Source: Auxenochlorella pyrenoidosa
Taxonomy: Eukaryota; Chlorophyta; Trebouxiophyceae; Chlorellales; Chlorellaceae
Direction: 5' to 3'
Length of the DNA stretch: 27,794 bases
Assembly (NCBI GenBank): GCA_001430745.1
Contig: KQ482042.1
Coordinates: 2,365,644-2,393,437 of the forward strand
A program made the translations under genes and the position numbers. The first letter of the stretch is position 1. Every line of letters begins with the position of its first letter. The notes beneath the pieces are model-generated. The model was not told the DNA's origin. It did not search any database and saw only the letters and a program-made list of their open reading frames with translations. This document shows, one piece after another, positions 1 to 10,315 of this stretch.

Positions 1-2
1 AG

Positions 3-612
3 CAGTACGAGGACGAGGGCGCGGGGCTGGCGCCCGGCGGCTCCCGCTCCCGCCCCATCGCCGACCCCAACTTCATCGGCTACACGTACAAGAACTGGGA
101 CGCGGTGCACAGCAAAGAGGGTGCGGCGCTTGGGCAGCGGGGGCAGGGCGATGGCTTGCTGTCGCTGGCTGGGAGGGGATGCGATGCGCAGCTAGCGACG
201 CGCTGCTGCGGTTGGTGGGGGTGGGGGTCAACACACAGCAGGCTGTGCGCTGAGCATGAGCAGGCTGTGCGCTGAGCATGAGCATAAGCCGCGACTGGGA
301 AAACCGGGGGGCAGCGCACAGCGGGGCAGGTGAGCTGCCCTGCCAGGCCGCTCCCCTGGCGACCGTGCGTTGTGGCTGCCAACTAAATGGAGGGTGCCCG
401 CGGTGGCGCAGCAGTGACTGGTGTCCACAGCTGGGTCACCCTAGGTCTAGTTTGGAGGCGAGCATGTGCACCCAGCATCCTGGCCCCCCCCTGCGGTGCT
501 TGCTTGGCCCCTTGTCCCTGCAGCCAAGCAGCGAGTGAAGGAGCAGCGCACAGCGGCGCGGCCCAGCATCAACCAGCTGGCAGCGGCCTTTGGAGACGTC
601 AACATCCAGTGA
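3..612 (+). CDS. 3' end of an unrecognised gene (two exons visible, partial)
   Basis: The two last exons of a gene that starts left of the window. The first visible exon (3-120) reads from QYEDEGAGLAPGG to NWDAVHSKE. A GT donor lies at 121-122 and a CTGCAG acceptor ends at 523. The last exon (524-612) adds AKQRVKEQRTAARPSINQLA and ends GDVNIQ with a TGA at 610-612. The phase-1 join restores an alanine codon. The segment is hydrophilic and charged, with a basic stretch in the last exon, and has no membrane segment. I do not recognise the family from this tail of about 69 residues and assign no function. The reading is supported by the clean splice sites, the in-frame join and codon use like the neighbouring genes. 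It converges on the kinase gene that follows. Confidence 0.6.
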
Positions 613-936
613 CCCGCCCTCCGATCTGGCACCCTGCTGCTGCGCCACCAGCTCACCTGCCGCGGCGCCCATGACATGTGCCGCATGACATGTGCAATGT
701 TTGTTCCTACGTCCCCAATAGCCTGTTTTGGTTACACTGATCCGCTGCTTCCCCTCTTCCCTGCTCCGCCAACTCCCTGTTTCAACAACTTCCTTTGCCG
801 CTTGTACTTCTGCACCCGTGAATGCCACATTTTACACCTGCAATCTGCTGCCACCCCAGGCGTTTGCAACTGAGAGCCTGGCACTTACAGGTTTCTCTGG
901 TGTACACGATGAAAGCCGCGGCCGCCGGGGTCCGGG
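613..936. other. Convergent intergenic region, 3' UTRs
   Basis: These 324 bases separate the stop of the left-edge gene (+) from the stop of the kinase gene (-). They are less GC-rich than the coding parts (for example 680-800) and hold no ORF with family-like content. They presumably contain the two 3' untranslated regions. Confidence 0.5.
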
Positions 937-2663
937 TCAGTCTGCCAGGGCGCGCCGCACCGCTGCCAGCACCGCCTCGGGCCCCGCCGGCAGCGGCTCC
1001 TGCGTAAACCAGGGGCTGCGCAGCGCCTGCTCCGCCGTCAGGCGCAGCCCTGGGTTGTACTGCAGCAGGCCCGCCACCAGCTCCGCGGCCTCGGGGGAGG
1101 CGGCGGGGCCCAGGGCGGCGCCCAGGTCTGAGGGCGGCTGCTCGGCAAAGATGAGCTTGCCCCAGTCGGGCAGGTCCACCACGCCTGCAGAGGGGGGTGG
1201 GGTGGGGGTGGGGGATTCAGAGGACAGATGCGACGACAGAAGACATGCACAGGCATGTGCAGGCAGGTGGGCAGGCAGGCTGGACAGGCGGCGGGCAGGG
1301 AACCAGGCAGGCGCTCCCCCGACCGGGTTGCTTCCGAGCGCGTAATTGAGTCGAGCGCGGGCGCAGCAGCGAGGCGCGGGCCTCACCCGGCCAGCGCTCC
1401 TCGCTCAGGCTGCCCAGCAGGTCGCCCATCAGCGCCAGCTGCGCAATGTCGCTGCTCCCCGGGAACAGCGCCCGGCCGGCCAGCAGCTCTGCCAGGATGC
1501 AGCCCGCGCTCCACATGTCCACCCCCTGGCCGTAGCCCCGCCCGTTGAGCAGCAGCTCCGGCGCCTTGTACCAGCGGGTGCAGAGGCAGGAGCCGGGGGT
1601 GAGCGCGCCGGGCGGCGTCGCATCGTCACCGTCCACGGCGCCCTCGCCGTCGGGGCCGGCGCCAGCATGGCCGCCGGCTGGCACGCCGTTGGCGGCTGCT
1701 CCTGCCGCGCCGGGCAGCCGCCGCGCCTGGCCAAAGTCTGCCAGCTTGGCGGTGCCCGGGGCTGAGATGAGGATGTTGGAGGGCGCGACGTCGCGGTGCA
1801 CAAAGCCGGCGGCGTGGCAGGCCGCCAGCGCCTGCAGCAGCTGCTGCGCCAGCGCCTTTGCCACGGCCAGGTCGGGGGGCGCGCCCCGCAGGCGGGCCAG
1901 CAGCACCCGCAGGTCTGTGAGGCAGTGCTCCAGCACCAGGGCGACCGAGAAGCCCTGCAAGAGGGGGCCGGGGAGGGTCGGCAGGAAGGAGTGCGCCTGG
2001 GTGCCCCGAGCAGGGGGAGCAGGCTGTGCACGCCTGATGGCAGGGGGGGGAGCAGGCAGAGACAACGGGGAGGCTGTGCCGGCGGCCCATGCACCCGCCC
2101 ACCTGCTGCAGCACCTCTTTCAGCGACACCACGCAAGGGTGGCGCACGGTGCGCAGCAGGCGCAGCTCGCGCTGCACATGCCGCGGCAGCACGCCCTCCT
2201 CCTGCAGCTCGGGGGCAGAGTGTGGGCGGGGGCTGGGCCGGGGACCGTGCCAAAATATTGCCAGTGGAACCCGTGCAGCATCTGCAGGCTTGTACTTGCT
2301 TGCTGCACAAATAGGTCATGCCATTTCAAAGCCACAGTCCGAGTCCCAAGCAATCCGATCGGCTAGAACATTGCTGCTGCAGCAATCCCACCGCCTCCCC
2401 AGGCCACCTGCAGGTACATGTGCTTCAAGGCCACCAGCTCGCCCGTGGCGCGCTCGCGTGCTCGATGCACCTGCCAGGCATCAAGGCAGGTCGACATCAA
2501 CTAAGAGTTGAGGAGCCAGCAGATGCGCCGGCTGCAGCACCCGGACGTCGGCTGGCCCGGTGCGTGCCGCCCAGCTCACCTCTGAGAAGGTGCCATGCCC
2601 CACTTCCTCCTCAATATCATACTTGTCCTTGCCAGGCACCTCAAAGAGGTCTGCCGCATGCAT
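937..2663 (-). CDS. CDK20/CCRK-type protein kinase (LF2-like), 353 aa, 5 exons
   Basis: Exons in transcript order: 2580-2663, 2408-2470, 2103-2201, 1387-1954, 937-1184; all phases join. The start ATG at 2663-2661 opens 15 residues before the glycine loop (VGHGTFSEV). Visible kinase elements are the VALK lysine (K44), a candidate helix-C glutamate (E61 in QREL), HRDVAPSN (135-142), DFG (155-157), CTRWYKAPE (207-215) and GVDMWSAGCILAELL. The C-terminal lobe has WPGVVDLPDWGKLIF and WFTQEPLPAGP, features I know from CDK20/CCRK. The family is about 345 aa, so the length fits. In Chlamydomonas the CCRK orthologue LF2 controls flagellar length, and in animals CDK20 acts on ciliary kinases; a similar role here is inference. 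Two oddities: the usual lysine of HRDLKP is alanine, and the activation loop has about 32 extra residues. A further 5' exon cannot be excluded. Confidence 0.88.
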
Positions 2664-3559
2664 CGGGCTCACGGGTGGGCAGCACGCGACGCCTGCAGAG
2701 ATGGCAGCGCAGGCGGGAGAGCGGTGGCAGTGGGGGAGGTCGCACGCCTGCTGCGGCCACTAATCCCCAAGGCCACTGAATCAGATGCGCAATAACGAGT
2801 GCTGTGCGGCAGCCGAGCAGCAAGCGGGAGGGCAAAGGCCGAGCGCGGTGCCAAGAGACTACTCACTCGGCAGTTCTAGTGCACCTGATGTGATCACTGA
2901 GATGTGTGTGATATGTTTGGATATCGAAAGGCGAAAGGCGAGGCCACCGTTCATGCTGGGTTGCCCGCTTGCTAGTCAAGCAGACCTGCCGCGCTGCCTG
3001 CATTCTTGCCTGGCAGTCAACCTGGTCAAAAGTCCAAGCTTGCCCTCCCTGCTCTGAACTTGCATGAGAGATTCCCCAGCACGGTGGCGGCCACGGCCTC
3101 CATCCTGGCTGTCATCTGGCTGGTCGAGTACGCACCCTAGCGGGCTGAGGCTCCACATGACGAAGTGCTGCTTGGTGCTGCCTCAAGTGTGGCCCACCAT
3201 TGCCTGTGGATACGAGATATATGATTGTAATTCAGATTTGATGTATCAATATAAATGTGGCAGACTAAACTGCAGTGGCTTTAGATTGCCGGTCTGCCCT
3301 CAGAGATCTGCTGCTCCTCAAGCCGCTGTTGCCGCCACACCCCTTGTTGCATGGGCACTCGCAGGTGGACAACGGCAGCAATGCAGCCACAAATCACACC
3401 AAGTCACACCCGCCGCCCTAGCATCCCATGTCCAAGGCATGAGCCGAGCGCCCCAAGAGCCGCCGAGGAGCCGACGCCCGCTGTTCATGCTGAGGCGGTC
3501 TGGCTGCACCGAGCCCTGGCGGCTCTCGGCGCACGGAACAAGTTGTTGTCCTGGTCATC
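2664..3559. promoter_or_regulatory. Divergent intergenic region between the kinase and sulfotransferase genes; possible TATA box at 3250-3256
   Basis: Nearly 900 bases between two divergent starts. No ORF here has recognisable protein content; the long plus frame 3064-3822 is of shadow type. The part at about 3205-3260 is conspicuously AT-rich for this genome and contains TATAAAT at 3250-3256, about 300 bases before the sulfotransferase ATG. It could be a core promoter for that gene with a long 5' UTR. An additional 5' exon of either gene could also lie here. Confidence 0.35.
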
Positions 3560-6500
3560 ATGCGGCCAACGGTGTTTCTACTGCTGTTGGCATGTTGCTG
3601 GGCGGCCTCCACAAAGGTGCGACTCCGCAAGTGCCGCATCGGGGAACCTGGCGTAGCTTTGCACGCTTGCCTGTCATTGCTAGCTCCGCATCGCTGACAG
3701 ATCGCACCGAATCCTCGTCGTGCGCTGCAGCTCGCCATCGCCGCCACCGGCCGGACCCCAGCCAGGCCCACCAGCGCCGCCCCAGCGCTGCAGGCGCTGC
3801 TGCGCGTGCTGAAGCAGCATGAAATTCTAGACAACGGGCAGTCTGCCACAGTGGTCAGGCTGGCCAAAGATGTGGTCAAAGCGCTCTCGGGCGAGAACAG
3901 CCAGGTGGGTTGCCATCAGCAGCAGCAGGGGCGCGCCTGCTGGGGAGTGCCCTGCCGTCACACGGAGCCCGGCACCCAGCGCCACTGCTACTCTGGTCTC
4001 GTGTTGACGCACCTGGGCACCCCACATGAAAGAGGTCAGTCCTAAAATCGGTGTGCAACCCTGGACACCCCGCCGGGAGCCTTCCCGCTCTGCAGCAGCC
4101 GCCGGCGCGCCTGGCTGCGGGGACCCTGGAGACCCTGTCGCGGGCCGCCCCCCGAGCAGCCACCCCGGTGCACCGAGCCCAGCTGCTGGTGGAGCGCGGC
4201 AGGCTGCTGCAGCTGATGGACCGGGCAGAGGCGGCAGAGGAGGAGATGGAGCGGGCTGCAGCGCTGCTGACGGCTGAGCTTGCGGGCTGGCAGGTTGCTG
4301 GCGGGGAAGGGGTGGGGGGGCGACTGCTGGCCAGGCGGCCGGCCAAGCTGCAGGCGAGGTGGCTGGCGGCGCATCTGACGAAGCTGGGGGCCCAGAGGCG
4401 CCAGCAGCTGCGCAGGGTGTGACGGAGGCCGCTCGCAGCAAGCCCGCGGCATCCGCCGCGCTCTCCTCACTGCTGGACGTGGCATCCACGCTGCGCCAGC
4501 TGGGGCGTGAGGCACGCGCAAACGAGCTGCTGACGGGGGCGGTGGCTGTGGCGCCGGCGCTGGGCACGGCAGCCAGCTACCTGCGGGGCCTCGCCCAGCT
4601 GTCCAAGCTCACAGGTGGGCATGGGGAGGAGAGACGCAGCCAAAGGCCGAGGCTGCCGCCCTTGGGTGTGGCGCATGCAGCTGGCCAGGCTGCTGCAGGT
4701 GCCCGATGCAGAGGCTGGCTCAAGCTGCCGTGCTTGTTTGTGCACCACTGCCTGCAAAGTGCACCGCACAGCAGTCTCCGCTGCTTCTGCCCCTCATGCC
4801 TGCCCTCTGCGTGTGTGCCCATGCGCCCGCAGACGAGCAGCTTGCGGGGGTGCTGGCCTGCATCGCGGCGGTGGAGGGCACCCGGGGCCCCGCCGCCGAC
4901 GGCTGCTCCTGGATGCGGCTCAACAGCGACGGCACCCAGGGCCGCGCCTGCAAGGCGCTGCCAGACGTGCACCGGCTGTACTACGCAGCGCACCGCGGCC
5001 TGCACGCCCGCCGGTGAGCCGCCGCCTGCCTGCCTGCCGGGATGCTTTCCCTCACAGGAAGACTGCGCCGCCGCCCCGTGTTCTTGGTGCCCTCAGCCCG
5101 GCCGTGCCTGAGGGTGGCTCCCCCTCCTGCTGACCCCGCGCCCCTCCCGCCGCGCCCGCCAGGCGGTACGCCGAGGCCTGGGCCGCCCTGGACAAGGCCA
5201 AGCGCCTGCACTTCCTGCCGCACGCCGCCAACTACACCGAGAAGGACTACAGCGGGGGGCTGGCCGAGGTGCGCCGCCTGTTCCCGCTGGCCAGCGAGGG
5301 CGGCGCCGTCGCGGACCAGGATGCGGGCGCCCAACCCGGCGCGGCAGGGATTGCGCTCAATACTGCTGGCGATGCAGCTGCAGCAGCAGGCGGTGCGGGC
5401 GTGCCGCCAGCGGAGCCGCCTGCGGCATCGCAGCCTGCTGACGGCCCCGCTGCGGCGGCTGGCAGCGCGGCCTGGCTACAACGCCAGCTGCGCAAGCTCA
5501 CAAAGGCCGGCGGGGGGGCAGCGCAGGCCGAGGATGGCCAGGGCGGCAGTGCCGCTGCCGGCGGCAAGGAGCTGACGGCCATTTTCGTGACCGGCCTGCC
5601 ACGCTCTGGCAGCACCCTGGTTGAGCAAATCCTGGCCAGGTGACCTGCCCTCTGGGGCATGCGGCTTGCCACTGTTGGTCCAGTGTGCATGTGCCGTGCC
5701 ACTCCCGCGCTGCCTGGGCCCATGGCGGCCGCTGTGCTTCCCGTGACTTCCCCTGCGGCACCCCTGCTGCCATGCCCCCACCCTCACCCTGCAGCCACCC
5801 CGAGGTGTTTGGCGCCGGGGAGCACACCGTGATGCGGCCCGTGGCTTCGCGCCTGCAGGAGCTGATGGGTGAGGGGGCGGGGCCCGGCGTTGGCTCTCTG
5901 GGTGCCCCGCCCGGGTGGCGCAGCCTGCTGCTGCGAGGCAACAGCCCTGTGTTCGCATGCCGGCGCACCCCTTGATGGATAACAGTGTCCTGTTTAACCG
6001 CTCGCTTGCGCGCCCACCGGCCATCCAACCAAGCGCGGCCGGCCAGCTGCCTGCCCCCCCCACCCCCACCCCCACCCCCATGCAGAGGCTGGCAACGGCA
6101 GCGTGGACGCCGCCTCGCTGACCCAGCTGCGCCGGCGGTACCTGTCGGGCATGCGGGCCAAGCTGCCGCCGGAGCGGCAGGCCAGCACCCGCTGGGTGGT
6201 GGATAAATCGTTGGCCAACACGTGGGTGGTGGGCCACATCACGGCGCTGCTGCCCGACGCGTGCCTGGTGCACGCGGTGCGCCACCCGGCTGACGCCGCG
6301 CTGTCGGCCTTCCAGCAGTCGTTCTTCCCCCACAAGGTGCCCTGGTCCTTCAACCTGAGCAGTGAGCAGGGGCGGCAGGGGGCAGGGAGGGGAGGGGTTG
6401 AAGAGTCGTAACAATTGGCTGCCCCTCCCCTCACCGGGCAGGGCAGCCCGGCAAGCGCACACCACCACACATAGGTTGGCTTCGTACAAAGTACTTGCAT

Positions 6501-7746
6501 CTCCCGTGCACAGCCAACCCTGTGCCCTCGTGACAGCGGAGCATGGCCTTGCCAGAGTCATATGGCAGACAGCTGCAGGCTGCAGCCGCCGCTGCGCAGC
6601 CCGCCTGCCATCTTCGGGCCCCCCAACCCGTGCGCTCTGCGCGCTGCCCGCGCAGCCATTGCCTCCAACGTTGCCGCCCACCACGAGTTGATGGCGCACT
6701 GGGATGCCGCCTTCCCCGGCCGCATCCTGCACCTGCACTACGCCCACATGGTGGCAGACCAGGCCAGAGCATGGCTCATGCGCTGTGCTCGAGCTGCTGC
6801 GCACACCGCACGTCTGCTTCGCACCGCTCGCCTGCCATGCAGAGCGCGACTTTGCTGTGCCGCTGCATGCGCGCCTGCTTGCTGTCACCGAACCTCCTGG
6901 GCGCCGCGGCGGCCGCTCACCGCGAGCAGCGCTGCCCGCCGGCGACCAACCGCTGCAGGAGGGCAGCAGCCGCCGGCTGGCGCAGCACTGCGGCCTGCCC
7001 TGGCACGATGCCATGCTGCGCTTCTATGAGACAGACCGCACCGTGCAGACGGCCAGCCAGCTGCAGGTGCGCTGCACTCAAGCGCAGCGGGGTCCCCATG
7101 CGGCTGCAGCGCCGCAGCTTGGTCCGCGCGCCCCACGGTTGCGTGCTGCAAGCAGCGCCATGCAAGCCTGATGAATGGCAGCTCATGCTAATGCTGTTGT
7201 GCTGCCGGACCACCTGGCTTGCGTGCCCTGCAGGTGAAGAAACCCATCTACACCTCCTCGCTGGACAAGTGGCACGCGTACAAGGACGGCCTGGCGCCGC
7301 TGCTGCTGCAGGCAAGGGGGCCGCCGCCCGGCCCTGCGCGCGCTGCTGGGCACCCTGGGGTTGGCCAGCCTTGCGCGGCCCCAGCCAAGACTCAAGAGTG
7401 CTGAGCTCAGCTTCATCCGCCCCCCTGTCCCCTGATCCCTGTGCAGCTGCGGGAGACGATCCTGCGATACGAGCAGCAGGCAGGGCTGCCCTCTTCCAAG
7501 CAGCTGCTGGATGAGCTGGCTGCAAGGGCGGCACAGCAGCAGCAGGCGGGAGGGCAGCAGCCGCCGGCGCAGCAGGTGGCAGAGCCTGCAGGCGTGCAGG
7601 TGGCAGCTGTGGAGCAGCAAGGGGCCACAGAGGATCAGGAGACAACTGCAGAGGCACCAGAGGCGGGAGACAGCTCGCTTTCGGGCGAGGCTGGCGTGGC
7701 CGTGTCTCCAGGCCCACTGGCGGCCGCCAGCAGAGACGAGTTGTGA
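3560..7746 (+). CDS. TPR-type sulfotransferase with signal peptide and C-terminal RDEL, 742 aa, 12 exons
   Basis: Exons: 3560-3616, 3731-3904, 4096-4293, 4416-4614, 4833-5013, 5163-5639, 5795-5868, 6086-6361, 6656-6762, 6959-7066, 7234-7311, 7447-7746. The total is 743 codons with consistent phases. It should transfer sulfate from PAPS to an unknown acceptor. Residues 1-19 (MRPTVFLLLLACCWAASTK) look like a signal peptide. Alpha-helical TPR-like segments follow, including RRYAEAWAALDKAKRL. The PAPS 5'-phosphosulfate loop is FVTGLPRSGSTLVEQILA (about 411-428), continued across an intron by SHPEVFGAGE. VVDKSLANTW and LVHAVRHPADAALSAF (about 514-529) match the second half of the PAPS site. LPWHDAMLRFYETDRTVQTA and PIYTSSLDKWHAY are typical of bacterial TPR-sulfotransferases. 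A Gln/Ala/Glu-rich tail ends SRDEL, which fits ER retention. The least certain splices are 4293/4416 and the GC donor at 6763. The acceptor of exon 2 may instead follow 3700. Confidence 0.87.
6054..6080 (+). repeat. (C5A)n tract before a splice acceptor
   Basis: A run of C blocks separated by single A bases ends five bases before exon 8 of the sulfotransferase gene. It is an extreme polypyrimidine tract. Its complement has four or more G runs, so it could form a G-quadruplex. Similar tracts precede acceptors in other genes of the window. Confidence 0.7.
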
Positions 7747-8136
7747 GCATGCATGTCTGCTGTGCAGGGTGCTGGCACGCGGTTCAAGCATGGAACCAGA
7801 GACTTAGACCCCTGCTGATAGCCTTGCTGTGCTGAGGCTCTCTGTCACTGACGAACAGACCAGAAGGGAAGATTTACAAGCCGGGAATGCCTTATCTGGG
7901 GTTGGCAACAACTCATGGCAGAGACAATTCGTTGCATGTGACAAAAGCCGAGCAGGAGCCACGGGGGCAAATGACGGTGGTCATTGGGGGAGCAGCGCAA
8001 GGGTATGGGCGTGCAGGGGTATGGTACAGGCAGCGCTCGACGGCGCTCAGGAGGGCAGGGCGTGAGGAATGAACATAGCCGAGTGGTAGAGGTTCGTTCG
8101 GTTCGGGCTGGCTTGCTGCAGCCTGGCAGGCGGCCC
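7747..8136. other. Convergent intergenic region
   Basis: These 390 bases separate the stops of the sulfotransferase (+) and HSP20-like (-) genes. No coding content or RNA gene is supported. The region presumably holds the two 3' UTRs. Confidence 0.5.
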
Positions 8137-9907
8137 TCAGGCATCCAGGCTGCAGTCCTCCACCGAGCCGTCAGCGTCGTCATAGTCGCTGTCAGAGGCG
8201 ACGCCGGCGGCGATGCGGGCGGCTGCCGCCTGTGCCCGGCGCCGCCGCTCAGCTGCCGCGATCTGCTGGGGGCTGGCAGGAATCTTGCCCTTGTCGGCTG
8301 CCGCAGCTGCCTTGGGGGAGGAGGGGGCTGATGCCGCAGCTGCCTTGGGGGAGGAGGGGGCCGATGCTGCAGCCGCCTTGGGAGAGGAGGGGGCTGATGC
8401 CGCAGCTGCCTTGGGGGAGGAGGGGGCGGATGCCGCGGCTGCCTTGGGAGAAGAGGGCGCCGATGCCGCAGCTGCCTTGGGGGAGCTGGGTCCCTCCACA
8501 GGGATCACGCGGGGCTGCTGCTGCTGCCGAGGCTGCTGGGCCGCCTGCTGTGTGGCCTGGGGCATGGCCGCTGCTGCTGGCTTGCTGCAGGCAGCGGCAC
8601 ATGCGCGCTGGCGCTGCTGCTCCTGTGGCTGCTGGCAGCATGGGACGGAAGGCGCAGCCGGCTTGGCGGGCTCCTGCAGCGGGTTGATGAGGAGAGTGGA
8701 GGGTGAGCAGACTGGCAAACTTGAGAGGCGACAGGTAGGCAGGGCAGGATGTTGTGTGACGCTGGCTGCCATCCAAGGGCAGGCCAGCACTTCAAGCACC
8801 TGAAGGCACGAACCACCGCCTGCACTACCATGCTGCGGCCCGTGCATGCACCCATCCCTCACACACCTGCTCAGAGCTGCGGTGCAGGCCCTTGACGTGG
8901 GCAGGCAGGGCACGGGCCGGGCGGCGGTTGAGTGCCGCGCGGCGGAAAGAGCAGGGGGGCACGGGCGCCGCTGCAGCCGGGGCAGGGGCCGCAGGCTGGA
9001 CGGCCGGGGCTGACGCAGGAGCCGTGTGCGCTGCGACAGGCGCGCAGCAAGCTGCCGGTGCGCGGACGGGTGCTGCAGCCGGAGGAGCTGCCGGCACGCG
9101 CGCGGGGCCGCATGCAAGGGCCGGGCAGGCTGGGCCCTGCACCAGCACCATGCGCGGGCACAGCGGCTGCTGCACCGGTGCCGGGGCGGGCGCAGGCGCG
9201 CGCAGCGTCACCACCAGGCGCTGCGGCTGCGGCCTCGGGCGGAAGGGGAAGAAGACGCGCAGCACGCCGTCCTCCAGGCGCGCCTGGATGCGCCGCTCGT
9301 CGATGTGGGGGGCCAGCTGCAGGGAGCCGCGGTAGGCGGCCGGCCGGCGGGGCCAGTGGGCGGTGCCGGGGTGGAAGGCGGTGATGACAAAGGCGCGGCC
9401 GTCCACTTGCAGGCTGCAGGGGTGGGGTGGGGTGGGGGGGGGGTTGGTACTGCCAAAGGGGCTCAGGCTTGGGATCTTCCAGCGATGCCTGGGGCCCGAC
9501 AGGCCTGCTGTAGAAGCTGGCGTAATGAGCCGATGCTCGTGCAGCAGGTGTCCGACAGAATACCATGGCCCTGGCCCCCCGCCACTGGAAGGTGACGGAA
9601 GGTCCCGGGAGGCACTGCGGCGCAAGGCTCACCTGATGTCCTCGCTGGAAAAGGCGCGGCCCAGGGGGCAGCCTGCCAGCACGCCGCTGTCGGTGCGGCG
9701 GAGGTGCACCTCAGGCTCAGCGGGCGGTGCAAAAGAGGGCTGGCGGTGCAGGCGGTAGACGGTGGCGGGTGGGCCGTATGCGGCCGAGCGGCAGGCTGAG
9801 GGGTAGCAGCGCAGGGAGGGAGGCGGGGCGAGCATGTCGTCCAGATCGTCTGCAAACGCCGCAAAGGGCGAGGCGAAGTGGGAGCTAGGGAAGAGGAGAG
9901 CGGCCAT
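8137..9907 (-). CDS. HSP20 (alpha-crystallin)-like protein with SSPK(A)4 repeats, 452 aa, 3 exons
   Basis: Exons in transcript order: 9633-9907, 8867-9413, 8137-8673, joined in phase. The start MAALLFPSSHF has an acidic patch just after it (ADDLDDML). The second exon holds DGRAFVITAFHPG, then YRGSLQLAPHIDERRI and QARLEDGVLRVFFPF. The latter resembles the HSP20 pattern in which an RSF-LP-hydrophobic stretch precedes a LEDGVL strand. The central strands of the domain look missing or replaced by HWPRRPAA, and I see no C-terminal I-X-I motif. After the domain comes a Pro/Ala-rich stretch of about 115 residues. The last exon has Gln-rich segments, six SSPKAAAA units and an acidic tail (SDSDYDDADGSVEDC). 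Small heat-shock proteins are usually 150-250 aa, so this one is strongly extended. Upstream TATA and degenerate heat-shock elements support the assignment. Chaperone function is inferred, not shown. Confidence 0.68.
8303..8491 (-). repeat. 33-base tandem repeat encoding SSPKAAAASAP
   Basis: Five full 33-base copies (8303-8467) and a partial sixth lie inside the last exon of the HSP20-like gene. Copies differ at a few, mostly third-codon, positions, so the peptide is better conserved than the DNA. Each unit offers an SP site followed by lysine, like the basic SPK motifs of linker-histone tails. The period is a multiple of three, so copy-number changes keep the frame. Confidence 0.92.
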
Positions 9908-10012
9908 ACTGCTGGCCGGGCTAGGGCCTCAGGAGAGGAGCTCGGTGGATGGGAGGGGTGCCCGGATACAGGAAACGGAAGGATGGAATGGCGAAAGAGC
10001 AGGGGGACCCCG

Positions 10013-10020
10013 CATTTATA
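10013..10020 (-). promoter_or_regulatory. TATA box of the HSP20-like gene
   Basis: TATAAATG on the minus strand, about 105 bases before the ATG at 9907. It lies in a short AT-rich patch in otherwise GC-rich DNA. Position and sequence fit a core promoter. Confidence 0.6.
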
Positions 10021-10034
10021 CTGCCTTGGGGTGT

Positions 10035-10081
10035 GTCGAGAAACTGCGGGACGCTTCGGGACAGGCACGGCCCCTCCAGAA
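10035..10081 (-). promoter_or_regulatory. Three degenerate heat-shock elements
   Basis: On the minus strand the 8-mers TTCTCGAC (10042-10035), GAAGCGTC (10057-10050) and TTCTGGAG (10081-10074) lie directly upstream of the TATA box. Each matches one half of TTCnnGAA or GAAnnTTC fully and the other half at two of three bases. The first two are 15 bases apart, a multiple of the 5-base element unit. The arrangement fits an HSF-driven promoter. The matches are imperfect, so chance cannot be excluded. Confidence 0.4.
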
Positions 10082-10315
10082 GGAACCCCTCCAGGCCTCT
10101 TTGGTACCGAGGCGCTCCTTTTACAGCGATCGGAATGCGTCGCATGCACTTGCAAAGGCAGCAGGACACCAGCATGTGCAGCACGCGCCCGCCGGAAGGT
10201 GCCAAGGCGCCGCCGGAAGCGATCACGCCAAGAGCGCCCACTTCCTTCTTCCTGGTGCACATTCTTTTGTTGATTGCATGACTGGTGTACTTACACCAGA
10301 AATGTTATGCACAGT
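10082..10315. other. Region between the HSP20-like promoter and the WD40 gene stop
   Basis: These 234 bases hold the upstream flank of the HSP20-like gene and the 3' UTR of the WD40 gene. Both genes are on the minus strand, head to tail. I see no gene here. Confidence 0.5.

Noticed and set aside
728..1345. A 205-codon plus ORF
   Set aside because: It is antisense to the last exon and an intron of the CDK20-like kinase gene, with arginine/alanine-rich shadow composition.
3064..3822. A 252-codon plus frame as a separate gene upstream of the sulfotransferase
   Set aside because: Its content is compositional and resembles no family. The sulfotransferase first exon at 3560-3616 overlaps it in another frame and explains the region better.
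5476..7014. A 512-codon open frame on the minus strand
   Set aside because: It lies antisense to several sulfotransferase exons and introns and has no family-like content. In GC-rich DNA the frames opposite real genes stay open by codon bias.
8068..8110. tRNA-like words (AGTGGTAGAGG and GGTTCG) at about 8080-8105
   Set aside because: The spacing does not allow a cloverleaf; no acceptor stem or anticodon arm can be drawn.
8303..8491. 33-base direct repeats as a CRISPR array
   Set aside because: There are no spacers between copies, and the repeats are in frame within a protein-coding exon of a eukaryotic gene.
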